Positions 1-11,800 of a DNA stretch of 62,000 nt are shown here, piece after piece. Each line of letters opens with the position of its first letter. Position 1 is the first letter of the stretch. Source of the DNA: Zygnema cylindricum (taxonomy: Eukaryota; Streptophyta; Zygnematophyceae; Zygnematales; Zygnemataceae); the NCBI GenBank assembly GCA_037447655.1, contig JBBHKE010002193.1, positions 1 through 62,000 of the forward strand, read 5' to 3'. The position numbers were made by a program, and so were the translations under genes. A model generated the notes under the pieces. It saw only the letters and a list, made by a program, of their open reading frames with translations. It was not told where the DNA came from and did no database searches.

Positions 1-220
1 TATTAAGAGTGGAGAGTAGAGGAAACACTTTAAATTGAAGGGTTGAGCCACGAGGGCAAGAGACCAAGCTAATGTTATGTGGACAGTAGCTTCTTCTAAT
101 TTAAAGTTATCCTTATGTGAGTGTTTTACAATGTGGATGTGTATTTTCCGATGTGTGGAATGTGTGGTTGGAATTGTTTATAGTAATGGGATTTTCTGAG
201 AGGTAGGAGATCATGTTACA
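1..220 (+). repeat. gypsy LTR, 3' portion (left window edge)
   Basis: This stretch is the near-identical reverse complement of 56628-56846, which is the terminal part of the LTR of the gypsy element at the right end of the window. It ends in TGTTACA at 220, matching the LTR terminus there. It is therefore the end of a plus-oriented LTR (3' LTR or solo LTR) whose remainder lies left of the window. The flank is unlike that of the right-hand copy, so it looks like an independent insertion. Confidence 0.8.
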
Positions 221-718
221 CTATATAAAGTCAATAATATATTACAATATGTTATAAAGTACTATTGTATGCATACTATATTTTTTTTTGAAGTTATCGC
301 CGATATGGTATTTGTTGGTCTCAGACCGATATATCGGAACCTCTGACTGTTCGATAACCGATAACTATCGGTATCGGTGTTATCGCGATAATTTTTTTAC
401 CGATACACAAGAATAGAAATCTCTACGTACTAAATAATTAATAATACGAATTACGGAATTAGTACTTTTTTGTTGGTTACATATTGCGGCGTCTACCTTT
501 AAGTCACGGAACGAAAATCACGTCGTACGTGGCGTTTCAAACAATTTGTCTTCATCGCTAAAATATCATATTATATAAAATATTAAATATAAAAAATACT
601 ATATATCGCGATAATTTTTGTTGGTCTCAGTATGATATATCAAAGCGTTTGCTCAATCGATATTCGATATATCGAATATCAAAATTATCGCGATATGAAA
701 TTACCCGATACCCAACAC
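221..718. repeat. TATCG-rich palindromic repeat
   Basis: An AT-rich stretch with repeated TATCG/CGATA motifs, including a perfect 22-bp palindrome at 659-680 and two copies of TTGTTGGTCTCAG about 305 bp apart (near 313 and 618). It sits between an LTR end and a MITE end. No ORF is visible, the boundaries are approximate, and I do not recognise the family. Confidence 0.45.
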
Positions 719-1244
719 TAGTTATTAGTGTCAAAGTTTAAATAGTGTTGAAGAAAATTTACTGTACTTGATGCTAATTAAGATTTTTTTTTTTTCAAAA
801 ATAAGGTGTATTCTAATTTCGGCATAAATGCCAATTTGGGAACAACAAAAATGGAATATTCGCTATACGATTATATACATTAATATATGTTTACGTACAA
901 AATGTTAAAAATTGTACGTCGTCGCTAATTTAAAATATCTGTACATGCCATACTAATTTACGCGTCAGATTAATCCCGTTTTTTGGAGCGCACGTTCCTA
1001 TGCGTGCGAGTCTGATTTAATTCATTTTTTGTAAATTTTCATTTGAAAAGGTACATTCATGTACGGTCTGACATCGACCGTACACCACACTATTTAAGTT
1101 TTATTGTACTTTGAGGCTTCACGCTATTCTGTACGGTATCTTAATCAACGTCAAGAAAAAAGTAAAATCATGTATCCTATTTAAAAAAAAAATCAAAATT
1201 TTGAGAACCCAAAATAGAATTATTGACACTGATAATTCACGGTG
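719..1244 (-). mobile_element. Tc1/mariner-like MITE, ~525 bp
   Basis: The right end carries the inverted end that reads CACGGTGAATTATCAG on the minus strand and is followed by TA. The left end has a related TTATTAGTGTCAA. The interior (805-1244) is the reverse complement of 56180-56622, and its middle is related to the element at 2494-3511. No coding capacity; presumably moved by a transposase supplied in trans (inference). Confidence 0.6.
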
Positions 1245-1529
1245 TACCTGCCACAGCAAAAAATGTCTCTGCGATTAGCAATTCCCAAAAGATATTTCCA
1301 TTAATAGCGATTCACGGTGTACTGCATAGTTAAACCACATTTTCTCCGTGCAGTCCTGTTCGGTTTACATTTGTACTTCGAAGACTTCCAATCTGAAGGT
1401 TAAAATCTTTTCCTTTCCATCGCAGAAAATCTGGGTCGAAAATCTGACAAGTGCGCACGAAATGAATATCGATTTACGGCCGACCGCACTTAATGGCACA
1501 CTTCGTACGCGCAACAATTTGCGAAACAC
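1245..1529. other. MITE-derived spacer
   Basis: Contains another CGGTGTA end preceded by ATTAATAGCGATTCA (1302-1322) and sequence resembling the middle of the ~220-bp MITE family (TTTTCTCCGTGCA, GACAAGTGCGCAC). It reads as a degraded MITE; no gene is supported. Confidence 0.4.
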
Positions 1530-1532
1530 TTA

Positions 1533-2244
1533 GGGGGGCATCTCCATGTACTTGTAACTTAGAGAAATTACTTTGTTTTTTAGCGCAGATCCGGCGGACC
1601 CGGATTTCAAATGTCCCTATGTGTAAAAACGGGATTAAAACTTAAAAGTGTGACGATTGTATACGCTGATATGATCGTGACGGTTGCCAAAGTCTACAAT
1701 CTGTGATTTTCCAAATTGTTCGTGACGTCGCATAATTGTACGTTGAGAGGCAGCGAGTGCGAGTTGATGTGGCGCCCTCAAATATTTCTCACGTTTTCGT
1801 GAAATGGCATCGGAATCTTCAGATCCCCTGAAATGAAAAAATCCGTACTGAACGAAACCTGACAAAACGAAACAAATTATGTACTTTGATGGACGCAAAC
1901 GGACAAAACATACCGAAATGTGTATTTTTTGTCGTCGCTTGAATTCATTTGATTTTTTTTAGAAAAATTTTTACACGTGTGAATACGTGTTATTATTTGT
2001 TTAGCGAAAATAATTTGTTTTAAAAAACATCGCGCATGTTTTTTAAAGAAAAGTTTTTGGCGTGGCCGTGGGTCGAAGAACACAAGACGACAACATGTAG
2101 TACATTTTAAATTCGATGATGACGCAAAATATACTTCTCCTTTTTACATATTTTTTGTATGGTTCACACTTACGCGGTACGGCTCTAAATTTTAGAGGAA
2201 AACGACAGAAAAAAACCCTTACTTAGATACATGGAGACGCACCC
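1533..2244. mobile_element. Harbinger/Tourist-like element, 712 bp
   Basis: Inverted ends of ~25 bp (GGGTGCGTCTCCATGTA type) are flanked by a 3-bp TTA duplication at 1530-1532 and 2245-2247, the target preference of PIF/Harbinger elements. An inverted copy lies at 4462-5185. No long ORF, so it is non-autonomous. Confidence 0.7.
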
Positions 2245-2460
2245 TTACATATAAAAAATCGTACACAAGGCGTACGGAAAACGGTTCAAAGCAGGAACTC
2301 GTATGAAACCTTTTAAGTTTTTATTTTTTAACCTTTAGTACGAAAAGACGCATTATCGTCCTCCATTCCCTTACCAGAAACCGCCATTCCGTTGCGTGGT
2401 TCACACTTGAAAAAGGGGAAAACAGTGTGGTATGAAAACGGTACTTTTTTTGTCCGCAGT

Positions 2461-3424
2461 GAACTGGCACGTGTCGCTAGCCTACGTCAACTACACCGCC
2501 AATCGTTAGTAGCGTTGTGTACGCTAATTCCGTCCCGCTTTTTTTTTTTTATTCTCCATTAGTGTAGTTCATTCTATTTTTTTCTTTATTCTATTTAGGG
2601 TTATTTTCAGTACGTTGTCTCTAAAATAGAGTGGTGTACGGTCAGTGTCAGGTCGTACATAAACGTACCTTTTTAAGTTAAAAAATACAATAAATTATTT
2701 TTAGTAACCATGGACGCATGAGAATGTGCGTTCTAAAAAGGAAAAAAACCAGGTCGTAAAAATCCCGCTCGCACATATTCGTCCGACAGCCGCGTTTCGA
2801 CCGTGTGAATGTACGATTTGTGTACGATTTGTCAGATTTTGTACGGAGACCTATATTAGTGTAAGCATGTTTGCGACCGACATTTTTTTTTCAAAGATCC
2901 AAATTACCATAACCAAACAATTAGAATGTATGATTTTTATTAGAACTGGCACGTGTCGCTAGCCTACGTCAACTACACCGCCAATCGTTAGTAGCGTTGT
3001 GTAGGCTAATTCCGTCCCGCTTTTTTTTTTTTATTCTCCATTAGTGTAGTTCATTCTATTTTTTTCTTTATTCTATTTAGGGTTATTTTCAGTACGTTGT
3101 CTCTAAAATAGAGTGGTGTACGGTCAGTGTCAGGTCGTACATAAACGTACCTTTTTAAGTTAAAAAGTACAATAAATTATTTTTAGTAACCGTGGATGCA
3201 TGAGAATGTGCGTTCTAAAAAGGAAAAAAACCAGGTCGTAAAAATCCCGCTCGCACATATTCGTCCGACAGCCGCGTTTCGACCGTGTGAATGTACGATT
3301 TGTGTACGATTTGTCAGATTTTGTACGGAGACCTATATTAGTGTAAGCATGTTTGCGACCGACATTTTTTTTTTCAAAGATCCAAATTACCATAACCAAA
3401 CAATTAGAATGTATGACTTTTTCC
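2461..3424. repeat. Tandem duplication, two 482-bp units
   Basis: Units 2461-2942 and 2943-~3424 are almost identical, with only scattered single-base differences. Each unit starts 33 bp outside the MITE end at 2494 and stops inside the MITE, so the duplication crosses the element boundary and duplicates flank and element together. Small ORFs repeat in both units but look fortuitous. Confidence 0.9.
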
Positions 3425-3511
3425 AAAATTTTCAAATTCTTAAATAGCGTACACCACGGTAATTATTTTTATACGCTAAAAAAACTTACACGCTAATAAC
3501 GATTGGCGGTG
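2494..3511. mobile_element. Tc1/mariner-like MITE with internal duplication
   Basis: Ends are CACCGCCAATCGTTAGTAG at 2494 (repeated at 2976) and its inverted form CTAATAACGATTGGCGGTG ending at 3511, both flanked by TA. Without the duplicated unit the element is about 536 bp (2976-3511). Related sequences lie at 719-1244, 7774-7960, 16890-17185 and 56180-56627. No coding potential. Confidence 0.7.
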
Positions 3512-3513
3512 TA

Positions 3514-4265
3514 GCGTGTCGTGATATGAGCCACTTGCCCGTACGAAAAAGGAAACGCTTTGCGGACATGATATGTACGAATCCTTCCAAACCAAAATGT
3601 ACTGCCACGCAAGCGTTTGTATAAACCGAAAATAACCGCGAAGGAACTTTGGACATGCCCTATTTTTTTTTCCATCGGTATGTTTTTTTTTTTGACATTA
3701 CGTGTTCTCTTATGTGATTAGTCCCCTAGTTTGTTCATAAGTTTGCGACGGTATGAATTAATTTACGGTTGACGTCCGTGCGCTTCGTTTTTGAAACTCT
3801 TCAAAAACAAAAAAGTGCATTCCGAACATGATGTCCGATGGCGGACGGCAGTTGCCGTTTGCTTTACGCAGCTGTCAAGTTTTGACGCATAGAACTGCAT
3901 CTTTTGTCCTCCGCTACGCTCCAAAACGGTCGAAACCAACCGCCCCAACCGTCACAGCCGCGTTTTTTGTCATTTTATAAATTGGCGTCTGGATCCCGAA
4001 ATTTATGACATCGTTTTCCGATTTTTCCAAATGTGAACCACGCAGGTGTTTTGAAATCCGTGATTTCAGATTCCGTACAGAATATTTTGAAACGAGCAGA
4101 AAACCGTTCCATTACTTTTGCCATTTTCGCGCGAACGCCGCCGGAAAACCCCTTCCACGGTCGGATCAACTTCACGTTTTCCACATTTCCACGTGGCTTC
4201 GTTTCATGCACAGATGAACATTGCGTGTGTCCAAATCTGTTTCAAGTCGCCATTGGAGTCGAAAC
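3514..4265. other. No recognisable feature
   Basis: About 750 bp between two MITEs. Short ORFs exist on both strands without motifs, codon structure or repeats that I can support. It may be old transposon sequence. Confidence 0.4.
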
Positions 4266-4461
4266 TACACCGTGTATTGCTATTAGGGTTAATAATTTTT
4301 TCGCCACTCAAAACATATTTTCTCCGTACACGCTTGTCCAGTTTCAATTAGAGACCGCCAATCGAAAGCTGAGAATCTTACCTTCAATCGCCACCGTCAG
4401 ATCAACAATCCGACAAGTGTGTACGGAGAAAAGATGTTTAAAGTGGCAAAAAAAACATTAA

Positions 4462-5185
4462 GGGTGCGTCTACATGTGCCTAAGTAAGGGTTTTTTTTCT
4501 ATCGTTTTCCTTTAAAACTAAGCGCCGTACCGCGTAAATGTCAACCGTACAAAAAAATATAAAAAAGGAGAAGTACATTTTGCGTCATCATCGAATTTTA
4601 AATGTACTACATGTAGTCGTCTTGTGTTCTTCGACCCACGGCCACGCCAAAAAACGTCATCTTCAAACTTTTCTTTAAAACACATGCGCGATGTTTTTTA
4701 AAACAAATTATTTTCGCTAAACAAATAATAACACGTATTCACAAGTGTAAATATATTTCTAAAATTTTCAAATCAATTTAAGCGACGACGAAAAATACAC
4801 AATTCGGTATGTTTTGTCCGTTTACGTCCATCAAAGTACATAATTTGTTTCGTTTTGTCAGGTTTCGTTGAGTACGGATTTTTTCATTTCAAGGGATCTG
4901 ACGATTCCGACGCCATTTCACGAAAACGTGAGAAATATCTGAGGGCCCACATCAACTCGCACTTGCAGCCTTTCAACCTACAATTATGCGATGTCATGAA
5001 CAATTTGGAAAATCAAAGATTGTAGACTTTGGGAACCGTCAAGCGTATGTCAGCGTATAGAATCGTCACACCCTTAAGATTTAATTCCGTTTTTACACAT
5101 AGGGACACTTGAAATCCGGGTCCGCCGGATTCGCGCTAAAAAACAAAGTAGTTTCTCTAAGTTACAAGTACATGGAGACGCACCC
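4462..5185. mobile_element. Harbinger/Tourist-like element, 724 bp, nested
   Basis: An inverted relative of 1533-2244, with ends GGGTGCGTCTACATG and CATGGAGACGCACCC, flanked by TAA at 4459-4461 and 5186-5188. It lies in the right arm of the MITE at 4268-6739. No long ORF. Confidence 0.75.
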
Positions 5186-5192
5186 TAACTCT

Positions 5193-6716
5193 AGGGAATT
5201 GATCATGATAGTGACTGTTTTGATTGCGCACAGTCACTTACGTCACTTTGTCAAAAATTGTACGTTTGAAGTACATATTGGTAAATATAAAGTACCGTTG
5301 AGTAAAATTTTGACGGTCAATCGGTTGGACAACTTTGACTTTCAAAATATTGTTTCAACCGCTTAAAATTTTGTCGCGCTTACGGACGTCGACCGTCATT
5401 ATAAAATTAGCAATTTACACGGCCGACGAATTTTTACGATAACAAAACTGCGGCAACCACATGCAAATAAAATGGTTGCAAATAGTCACTTTTTGTCTTT
5501 ACGTGAGCTCCACGGTGAGAGCACTTATCCGCAAAATTCAAATTTAATCAGCTAAGCGTTACATTGAACTTAGACTCATAGCTTGTTCCCAACGGAAAAA
5601 ATTTTACTTCCGCATTAGATGGGCGTTCGAATAATGTACGAATTTCCGATCACCAACTATTTTGTTTTCGGAAATTTTCGGAAAACCGTACAAACTAACT
5701 CCCTCAAAATATTGGGGGATATTGAAGTCGGGTTAAAGTAACGTATTTTTGTGAATGAGACCAACGGTAACCCGAAAAGCTGACTTAGCAAAAACAACAT
5801 CTGAACGGCTATTTTGTTGTTTTCGCGCGTATTAGTAAGTACAAGTTTGAAAAACTGCACGTTTGTTTTCGCGCCTATGTTTGACGACGTCGAAGCATAT
5901 GACGTGTCACAGGACACCTTAAATCGGAGTTATGTGCCAAAATTTTGGTGTAAACAAGACCCATTTTCCGATGAGTTCTCGAAAAATCATCGGACTGGGC
6001 AAAAAGTTACAAATGCTCCTGTGGGAATAGGCTATCAGAATGAAACCAAACCTCTTTAAACTAAACTGAACTACTATAAGTTTTGTACGGAAATTTTTAA
6101 CCGCACGAAACGAAATAAACTTTGTAAACTATAATTAAACGAACCGGCATAAAAATATCAATTGAAATTAAATGAAAAAAATGCGCGTCGTCACGCGCGA
6201 CAAAATCGAGCCACACTATCTACAATTCAACATTCTTACATTGACAGCAAAATTTTGTTTCTTTTTTTTACTATTTCCGTACAAAACTTACTGTAGTTCA
6301 ATTTAGTGTAAAAAGGTTTCGTTTCAATTTGCGTCTAAGTTCAATGCAACGCTTAGACGATTAAATTTCAATTTTGCGGCTTAAGTGCTCTCACCGTGGA
6401 GCTCACGTAAAGACAAAAAGTAATTGTCTGCAACCATTTTATTTACATGTGGTTGCCGCAGTTTTGTTACCGTAAACGTTCGCCGGCCTTGTGAATTGCT
6501 AATTTTATTATGACGGTTGACGTCCCGAAGCGCGGCAAAATTTGAAGCGGTTAAAACAATATTTTGAAAGTCAAAGTTGTCCAACCGATTGACCGTCAAA
6601 ATTTTACTCAGCGATACTTTATTTGTACCAATATGTACTTCAAACGTACAATTTTTAACAAAGTGACGTAAATGACTGTGCGCAACCAAAACAGTCATTG
6701 TCATGATCAATTCCCT
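5193..6716. mobile_element. Foldback-like element with ~385-bp inverted ends
   Basis: Bases 5193-5577 are the diverged reverse complement of about 6333-6716. The outermost ends are AGGGAATTGATCATGA and its inverse, flanked by a 6-bp AACTCT duplication at 5187-5192 and 6717-6722. The 755-bp middle has no convincing ORF. A shorter relative of the arm is at about 55905-56160. I cannot assign the superfamily. Confidence 0.75.
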
Positions 6717-6778
6717 AACTCTAATAGTGATTCGCGGTGTACTTTACTATACTAGCTTAACTTCCAATATGAAAACTA

Positions 6779-7550
6779 CACTGTGAATCGTTATTAGCCT
6801 TATGTACGCTATATGGACACCCAAAATTTTGACATTACTATCGTAAATGTAATAAATTACACTATTTAAGAACGTGGACGATAATCTGCCACGTCTCTTG
6901 ACACTTAATTAGAATCATAGTTCAAAAGTAGGCATGTTTATGGGAGGCCTTTGGAAGGCGCACAAAACTTGGCACAAAACTCGCGTAGAGTAGGCATACT
7001 GTATGTGTTTGCGTTGTGCACACTCTTGTACGAACGTACAAATCTGACGTATTATCATAGTACATCGCACGCCGCCGGACGAATTTTTTTAGCGAACTGA
7101 CACGGCGTAGGATGACATTCCCCGGGAAAGAAAACCCGGAAAAAAAAAAAACGCGGACGTAAGTCCTATCGTAAGTTGTGTTATGGGCTTTTCATGTGAT
7201 CTTTTTAGATTGCTACTTTGATCAGCGACCTTTCGATCGTCCAAATCTGTCGGTTTAAATAAAAAATACCTCAAAACTCACGGGAAAATAACAATCTGTA
7301 CAAATGTTTTTCAAAATTTAGACATGATGTTTAATTCTCTATCGATCGATGTGCAACTCAACCCTATTACTATTATTTTTCATTTTGCGACCAATACAAT
7401 ATGGGTCTTTAGGCCATATTGTATGTTTTGCGTACAACTGGCATATTGTGTTGGCCTACTTTCACCTACTTTTGAACTATAATTAGAATGAACGACGCTA
7501 TTTTTTTCTTTAAACTAATAATTTCTATACGCTAATAACGATTCAAGGTG
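6779..7550. mobile_element. Tc1/mariner-like MITE split by an insertion
   Basis: Ends CACTGTGAATCGTTATTAG at 6779 and the inverse ending at 7550 have TA on both sides. Its body is nearly the same as the intact 199-bp element at 7558-7756. Removing 6916-7479 and one target copy leaves ~198 bp, which fits a single insertion into this MITE. Confidence 0.75.
6916..7479. mobile_element. Non-autonomous DNA element, hAT-like?
   Basis: It has the inverted ends TAGTTCAAAAGTAGG / CCTACTTTTGAACTA and lies between two copies of TAATTAGAAT (6906-6915, 7480-7489). A direct repeat of 8-10 bp is compatible with hAT insertion, but exact end and target lengths are ambiguous. No coding sequence is convincing. 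Confidence 0.55.
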
Positions 7551-7557
7551 TACAATA

Positions 7558-7756
7558 CACCGTGAATCGTTATTAGGCTTATGTACTCTATATCGGCACC
7601 CCAAAATTTTGACATTGATACCTTAAATAGAACAAGTTACACTATATAAGGACGTGGACCATAATCTGCCACGTCTCCTGAACCTAAATTAGAATGAATG
7701 ACGCTATTTTTTTCTTTACTCTAATAATTTCTGTAGTCTAATAACGATTCGCGGTG
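7558..7756. mobile_element. Tc1/mariner-like MITE, 199 bp, uninterrupted
   Basis: Complete copy with CACCGTGAATCGTTATTAG at the left and the inverse, ending CGATTCGCGGTG, at the right; TA on both sides. It is the undisturbed partner of the split copy at 6779-7550. Confidence 0.8.
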
Positions 7757-7773
7757 TACATTACAGTACAGTA

Positions 7774-7960
7774 CACCGCCAATCGTTATTAGCGTGTAAG
7801 TTTTTTTAGCGTATAAAAAAATTTACCGTGGTGTACGCTATTTAAGAATTTGAAAATTTTGGAAAAAATAATACATTCTAATTGTTTGGTTATGGTAATT
7901 TGGATCTTTGAAAAAACAAATGTCGGTCGCAAACATGTTTATACTAATAAAAGAAGCCGT
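7774..7960. mobile_element. Partial MITE copy
   Basis: Starts with CACCGCCAATCGTTATTAG after TA and continues as the reverse complement of about 3355-3511. The other end was not found, so it is truncated. Confidence 0.6.
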
Positions 7961-8697
7961 ACAATTTAAATCGGATCGTACGCCGTCACGTAACAGTGTA
8001 AATCATTCCAACGTACATGTCAAAATATTTCACCGCAGTTAGGCGTCATGTATTCGCCGTTAGGTATGCAACTTTGATAAATTTTTACGGAGTGTAATTT
8101 CTACGCGTGTATCGATTACGCAACGCTTGCCGATTCAACGGTTGGTCGCTTTTCCGTTTTACGTCGACAATGTACGGTAATAAGGGTTCTTTACTCTAAT
8201 ACTGTCGCGACGTCTGATTAATTAGCGTGAATTCATGCTAAAATGTGTGTTAATTCTAAAATGTGTGCATTTCCGTCTGTCTCCCTAACTTGTGACTGGT
8301 ATTAGCGTTAATGTAATGAGGTAATAGGGTATACTCCTATTCTAAATTGGTCCCAACTGTACAATTTCACCAACCACCTCGTCTCAAGCGTTTCGGGATT
8401 GGTCGCCCAAATTTAGACGTGGACAATTTTATATCCACGCAAACATTACGGCTCCAACATGACGTTACATGAACCGCCTATCATACCCGTCGCCATTCGA
8501 AAGCTGATCCGTAGGTACGTCAAGAAGCAGGCGGTTACCATGGCTCTTTCATGAAAATCGTCGGTCGCTTATTACGTGCATACCCCCTCTCAAAACCGAC
8601 GAAAATTTTGAAACGTCCCGCCTTCTTTGTGTCATCTAAAATATTTGGACAGTTTGCAAAATCAAAATTTAAATTTTGACGTCTGAAAGAAAGGAGA
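7961..8697. other. No recognisable gene; upstream of transposase
   Basis: Unassigned sequence. It probably contains the left end of the pogo-like transposon, but I could not match inverted ends to the far side of that element. Confidence 0.35.
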
Positions 8698-8740
8698 ATG
8701 GTTTCCCTCCCTTTTTCCCACGATCGGGTTTTTTATTTGG

Positions 8741-8748
8741 TATATATA
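8741..8748 (+). promoter_or_regulatory. TATA box of transposase gene
   Basis: TATATATA lies about 125 bp upstream of the first usable ATG (8871). Position and sequence fit a core promoter; there is no other evidence. Confidence 0.4.
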
Positions 8749-8870
8749 CCTGGCGTTTGGTCCAATATTGACACTGTCTTTCCGCATCCTTCCGTTACCT
8801 TGACGTTTGCTTTTCTATTATTTGCTTTGTATCATCATTTGCACAAAAAGGCAGATCTATTATTTGCAAT

Positions 8871-11800
8871 ATGTGGCCGATTACTTCTCATATTACCACA
8901 TTTTTTGCGGCGAAAAATACCGCTACGACGGGTTTATTACCACCACTAACTGAAAAGGACATGGAATGTACTGAAAATCAAGGACAAGACCCACCGAACG
9001 AAGGAAGGGGATCACCTGACGTGGACCCCCTCGTGGAAGGAGTTGTGACCGGAAATTTGGACCCACCGTGTGATAAATACGGGAACGTCCGGGAGTCGAC
9101 CCGAAAAGTTCAGCAAGTGTCAACGAAGGTTACTCGACTGCGGATAATCAATTGGATGATCGCCGATTGTCACGCGAATGGAAAAGAGCTGCTCATCCCG
9201 AGGACTGTGAAGATGTTTCCGCAACATTTTTCGGGGGGATATCGTACAAGTAAGTGTTTTATCTATTATCCCTACCTTTATGTAGCAAGCCTCTGTTGTT
9301 TACTTTGTGTGACGCTGTTTCCCATTGTTTGTAATTTAATTTTACATAATCAATAATTTACATGTTGATTATGCCCCCCTCGTATTGCATGTTTGTACAT
9401 GCCATATTCTTCCCCATAACCATCTCGTGTATTTATGATGGTTTGTTATACAACGTCGTCCAATTGCGCTTTGATGTGTGTAAGATGTATGTACAAGCGA
9501 CGACATAGTGTCGTCGCCAGTATGCGAAAATTTAAGTGTACTACATCCGAGATTCTGCGAACGTTGGAGAAATCGAAAAGCGACGACAGTGCGTCGTCGC
9601 TTTAACGTTGGAATTTTCTAATGGAAACGTCGTCCGGTTAATATTGTAATGTCTAACGACGAAATGTTGCATACGCGACGACGTCCAATATTGAATCCGC
9701 GTGGTAAGTAAAACGTGGAATTAAATTAGTTTAATCGTCGTCCCATCATTGGAATTTTCAAACACATCGGATAGGGTTTGAAGTAATTTCGTGCATGGCC
9801 ATTCGTAATGAAAGTATCCCCCGCACGAAATACTTTATTTTTACGTAATAATGGTAGGGTTTTACATCTCTACTGTTTATTGCACCCTCCACACTTTGTA
9901 GCCGCGTCTTCTTCACCTATTTTTGACACGCTAATTTTAAGCTTTTCTATGAAGGGCGGCAACAAGCAAATTAAGCGACCACGTACTGTGGTCGCTCAAC
10001 GTCGTCGCTATCCTCCCCTTATTACAACGACCGCGGAAGAGTTGGCAAGGCAACGTGAGGCAGCAATCTTGTTGGCCATTGGATGGGAAGGAAGAGAAAG
10101 GGAAGGAGGAGAAAGGGAAGGGAACGAAAGGGAGGCATCTGTTGAGGTGAGTAGGGTGGAGGAGGTAAACGATGAGGGGGGAAAGGGAGAAAAGTCGACG
10201 GTTTCGAAGGGGGAGAAGGAAGGAGAGGCGGGGGAAGCAGTAGGGAAGAGGAATAGGAGGGTAAGAAGGAAATGTAGGGTTTTTGATGAAAGGGAGGAGG
10301 AAGAAAAAGGCGAGATGGGTGGGGGGGGGGACCCATTGACTGCGGAGGGGTTTGGGGAGGCGGTATTTTCTGAGGTAGGATGGGAAAAGTCGGCGACGGT
10401 TGAGGAGGGGGAGGGTAGTAAAGCGGGAGGAGGAGTAGCGAGGAGGAGTAAAAGACTAAAGAAGAAAATTAGGGTTTTTGGTGGGAGGGGGGAGGAGGAA
10501 GTTGGTGAGGCGGGAGGGGACGCGGCACCAGTTGTGGAAGGAAGGGGAAAAGGGGCGATGGTTGAGGAAGGGGAGGGAAGTGAGACGGGTGGAGGAGTAG
10601 AGAGGAGGAGTACAAGGATGTCAAATAAAAATAAGGTATCTGATGGTAGGGGGAGGGAGGAAATAGGTGAGGCGGGAGGGGAGCAGACGTTAAATGAAGA
10701 AGGAAGAGGAAAAGGGGCGATGGTTGAAGAAGGGGAGGGAAGTGAGGCGGTGGGAAGAGTTGAGAGGAGGAAGATAATAAAAAGGAAAGATACGGTTTTT
10801 CATGAGCGGGAGGATGGGGGAGGGAGTGAGGCACAGAAAAGGTTACAGAGGAGGAGGGAAATAAAACTTGGAAAGCGGAAAGTTAGTCAATGGAGTGATG
10901 AAGATTACGTCCCCTCCACTTCTTGTAGTGATGAGAGCATTGTGGATGGGGAGGAACCGCCGGTTGAGAATCTACCCCCCGAGGAAGAACATCCCACGGA
11001 TATTCGGGTATGGAAGGATGTGGATGAGCCCGCCACCGAGGACGAGCAAAGTCCGGATAGCGAGGGACGACAACAAGAGGATGAATACGCGGATGATGAC
11101 GACGTGTTTGAGGTGCCTCCATCACCGAATCGGGAGAGAGGCGTTGTATTGGGAAATCCGGGTTCTCAAGCTCCCTACCGAATTGAGGATCCTGATTGGT
11201 TTTTTCCTCCCCCCACGGGAGAGGAGGACATGGACAGTTTTGTGCCTCGGGTCGAGCACTTCATTCCGGTTGCCGAATGGCCTGAACATTGGAGGTACGG
11301 TGAACCTCGCCCCCTAAACCCAAGGGAGAATCCGCGACCGGAAATTCTAGACATCCCCCCGGATGTTCCCGCTCATCCGACGTGGCTCTTCATCGACGGT
11401 GATGACCGAGGCTCGACGTTCGCCCACATACGGCAATTCGATTCGGCGGATCCACGGCATTCATGGATTGTTCACGATGACCGCGGGTATCGCGTCAATG
11501 TTCCCCATCTATTGCGTCTTTACCATCCGTGGGACCCTCGTCTATACGCCGTCCTAAAGTATTGTCGAAGAACTCCCAAGGTAGTAGCTTTGCGTGCGGC
11601 TCGTACCTCGGTTCTACATAAGTTCCGAAATATTCGTTTGAGGCGACCCCGTTTATGCGAAATCCCACGGGTTCGGCGTCCGATGACCCCACCTCCACCA
11701 CCGACAGAAGAGGAATGGCGACGAACAATTGAGGCACTCACTGACCAATTGGCCGCCCATCAAGAACAAATAGCGATGCTCACTCGGGAGTTGTCTCAAA

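Larger units (their letters stand above)
4268..6739. mobile_element. MITE (TA target) split by two nested insertions
   Basis: The left end CACCGTGTATTGCTATTAG at 4268 and the inner body (TTTTCTCCGTACACG, GTGTGTACGGAGAAAAG) match the ~220-bp MITE family seen at 18372-18588. Its right end, CTAATAGTGATTCGCGGTG, appears only at 6721-6739, because a Harbinger-like element (4462-5185) and then a foldback-like element (5193-6716) interrupt the right arm. Removing both gives the normal ATTAACTCTAATAGTGATT junction. TA flanks both outer ends. Confidence 0.75.

Noticed and set aside
2726-3447. Repeated small ORFs MRSKKEKNQVVK... in the tandem units.
   Set aside because: The repetition is due to the 482-bp duplication inside a MITE; no independent sign of coding.
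8698-8949. ORF starting 83 bp downstream of a CT-rich stretch as first exon of the transposase.
   Set aside because: It contains the TATA box and overlaps exon 1 in another frame.
10022-10834. Minus-strand Pro/Leu/Ser-rich ORFs opposite the nested ORF.
   Set aside because: Shadows of the GA-rich coding strand.
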